Shown: piece after piece, positions 3,637 through 5,163 of the stretch
Layout of the letters: every line of letters begins with the position of its first letter
Numbering within the stretch: position 1 is the stretch's first letter
Assembly: GCA_958446785.1 (NCBI GenBank)
Contig: CAUCXP010000135.1
Coordinates: forward strand, 1 to 5,163
DNA: 5,163 nt
Source of the DNA: an uncultured Collinsella sp.
Lineage (GTDB): Bacteria; Actinomycetota; Coriobacteriia; Coriobacteriales; Coriobacteriaceae
Reading direction: 5' to 3'
The notes under the pieces: generated by a model
What the model saw: the letters and a program-made list of their open reading frames with translations, nothing else
Database searches by the model: none
Told to the model about the DNA's origin: nothing
Position numbers and translations under genes: made by a program

Positions 3637-5163
3637 GTGGCCGACCAGGACATCAAGATGCTCATCGAGCGCATTATGGCCGAGGCCCGGACCCATCAGT
3701 CCGCCCGCTTCTCAAACGAAACCTACGCAGACGAGCCGATTCTCAAAACCGGCCGACAGATGCAGAATTTCCTCCCCGACCAGTACCGTAAAATGCGCGA
3801 GATATCGCGCTGGCAGGATGACCCCAAGGGCGGTGCGGGCCGCTGGCTTTCGGAAGCCGAGCTTTTTTACCGCCAGGGCCTGCTGATGGCCGACTTTGAG
3901 GACGACTGTCCCTACAACGGCACCTTTAAGTCGTACTTTCCCACCTACAACGCCATGAGCGACCGGCAACTGCGCGGCTACTTTACCTGGCGTGCCCAAG
4001 TGCGCCGCGGAACCGTCGAGGAAACGTCTACGTCCTTTGCCTTTCTGTATCTCTATGAGCTGATCTGCGGCATTGGCGTAGATAATCCACTCGATGGTTT
4101 TAACAAGATCAAGGCTTTTTGGGATGTCTATCGCGCCTTCGAGCCCGGCATCGACCGGTTTGCGCGCGTGTGGCTGCAAGATTACGCCGTGTTCCACGGG
4201 CTCGACCCCAAGCTGCTTCGCGACTCTAAAACCGTCATGTTCGATAACGCCCTTATCGAACTGCGGCGCGCGGCACGAGACCTTGTACCGGCACCGTCCG
4301 GCCAGACCCCTAAGCGTCGCAAAACCTCCGAGCCCACGCTCCCCCTTCCGCCCGATGAGGTGCGCGAGGAGCGACTCATGGCCGCCATCAACGCCCTCTC
4401 CACGTACAACCTAAGTAGCTCGCGGCTCGACCGCAGCCACCACCGTGATCTGCGCCACGTGGCGTGCGCCGTGTATGTCCGCATGGCGCGCTACTATGAC
4501 ACGCACCGAAAGACCGGCATCGTGGCAAGTTTATTTGGGGAGGAGACGGCCATGCCCTACACCATGTTTGCCTCGGCCGTATTCTTTGCGCCCGAGCGCC
4601 ACGAGGACTGCGAATACCGTCTGGACCCCATCCATATCTACCGTTGCCAAAACGGTTTTTGGGAATGCATGCGGATTCACGGTAGCAGGCAAAAGAGCAG
4701 CAAGCTCGGTGAAATGATGCGCGCCTGCGACCAACGCCTGCGCCTGGCGCTGGACCCCGCCCATCCCCTTAAGGAAGAAAAGGTCCCCAAATATCTGGCC
4801 AAGATTATCGATGACGAGATTGTGGCATGGCTTTCGTGGGACGCCGCACACCAGCCCGTCAAGATCGATATCGATTTGAGCCAGCTGGGGCACATTCGGA
4901 GCGCTGCCGCACAAACGCGCGAAGCGCTTTTGATCGACGAGGAACGCGAGGACGGCACGCTTGCGGATGCCGAGGTGACAGTTGCCGAACGACGGGAAGC
5001 CAAGCCCGTGGCCGGCACGATCGCCGAACCAGTCGCGACGACCATGCAGCAGGACGAGGCTAGCGAGCCGACCATCTCCACCGAGCAGTTTGGCGTCGTG
5101 GCCCCGCTCCTCGCACCAGCACCCACGTCCGCTGACACCGCGTCCGCACTCGATCCCGCCGCA
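3637..5163 (+). CDS. TerB-N/TerB-C domain protein (3' partial)
   Basis: A 509-codon open frame from GTG 3637 continues past the window end. A TerB-N domain occupies about residues 65-215. Its characteristic run is 'YRQGLLMADFEDD' (78-90), 'SYFPTYNAMSDRQLRGYFTWR' (99-119), and 'VRRG' plus 'FLYLYELICGIG' (136-147), which is close to the family pattern of a YFPTY, QLR-x-YF-x-WR and YELIN-x-IG core. A TerB-C-like region follows at about 360-435, with 'KIDIDLSQLGHIRSAAAQTREALLI' (409-433, split here by function: a short strand, then a helix). Residues about 440-509 are an acidic, Ala/Pro/Thr-rich linker. The protein has no signal peptide or membrane segment and is likely cytosolic. In genome surveys of Ter-type stress systems such domains accompany TerB, helicases or AAA+ ATPases and are proposed to act in metal-linked, membrane-associated stress or defence responses. 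Direct biochemistry is lacking. I see no central TerB domain, and no other ter gene lies in view. Confidence 0.88.
   Translation, partial: MADQDIKMLIERIMAEARTHQSARFSNETYADEPILKTGRQMQNFLPDQYRKMREISRWQDDPKGGAGRWLSEAELFYRQGLLMADFEDDCPYNGTFKSYFPTYNAMSDRQLRGYFTWRAQVRRGTVEETSTSFAFLYLYELICGIGVDNPLDGFNKIKAFWDVYRAFEPGIDRFARVWLQDYAVFHGLDPKLLRDSKTVMFDNALIELRRAARDLVPAPSGQTPKRRKTSEPTLPLPPDEVREERLMAAINALSTYNLSSSRLDRSHHRDLRHVACAVYVRMARYYDTHRKTGIVASLFGEETAMPYTMFASAVFFAPERHEDCEYRLDPIHIYRCQNGFWECMRIHGSRQKSSKLGEMMRACDQRLRLALDPAHPLKEEKVPKYLAKIIDDEIVAWLSWDAAHQPVKIDIDLSQLGHIRSAAAQTREALLIDEEREDGTLADAEVTVAERREAKPVAGTIAEPVATTMQQDEASEPTISTEQFGVVAPLLAPAPTSADTASALDPAA

Noticed and set aside
3712..4197. 161-aa reverse-strand reading frame
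   Set aside because: It is antisense to the strongly supported TerB-N coding region. Its sequence matches nothing recognisable and reflects GC-rich codon bias.
1..5163. CRISPR arrays, tRNA genes, insertion-sequence ends or transposase genes
   Set aside because: Reading both strands showed no regularly spaced repeats, no cloverleaf with a T-loop consensus, and no transposase-like protein.

Overview
The window looks like a chromosomal segment from a high-GC Gram-positive bacterium, most plausibly a Coriobacteriia member (Collinsella/Olsenella type). This is inferred from the GC- and C-ending codon bias, the strong AGGAGG-type ribosome sites, an extended -10 promoter of TGn-TATGAT form, an LAxTG-like cell-wall sorting motif and the set of protein families. 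No rRNA or other marker gene is present to prove it. Every supported gene is on the + strand.

Bases 2-2714 hold a compact run of four genes whose products look exported or surface-located. In order they are: the 3' end of a beta-rich protein; a 199-aa secreted protein with a WxL-reminiscent beta domain; a very small protein built as signal peptide, ~30-residue mature part, LAQTD motif, hydrophobic segment and basic tail (a near-canonical LAxTG sortase substrate); and a 476-aa secreted protein with a cysteine-rich N-terminal domain, an acidic/proline linker and a C-terminal domain that resembles the 199-aa protein. The second and third genes overlap, and the stop codon of the third lies inside the ribosome site of the fourth. 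They therefore look like one operon encoding a cell-surface assembly. I recognise the general protein style but not a named system, and this is the part of the window most likely to be undescribed.

Bases 2715-2832 form a regulatory gap with two inverted repeats and a possible extended -10 promoter. They precede a DUF554 (YqgA/YdfK-type) integral membrane protein at 2833-3549. Its true start is fixed by an AGGAGGG site, not by the upstream ATG at 2764.

Bases 3550-3636 hold a good promoter candidate embedded in two overlapping inverted-repeat pairs. They lead into a long GTG-started gene at 3637 that runs off the window end. It encodes a TerB-N/TerB-C domain protein, a family associated with tellurite-resistance/stress-type systems. 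No other ter gene is visible here. The DUF554 and TerB-N genes appear functionally unrelated to the surface cluster.
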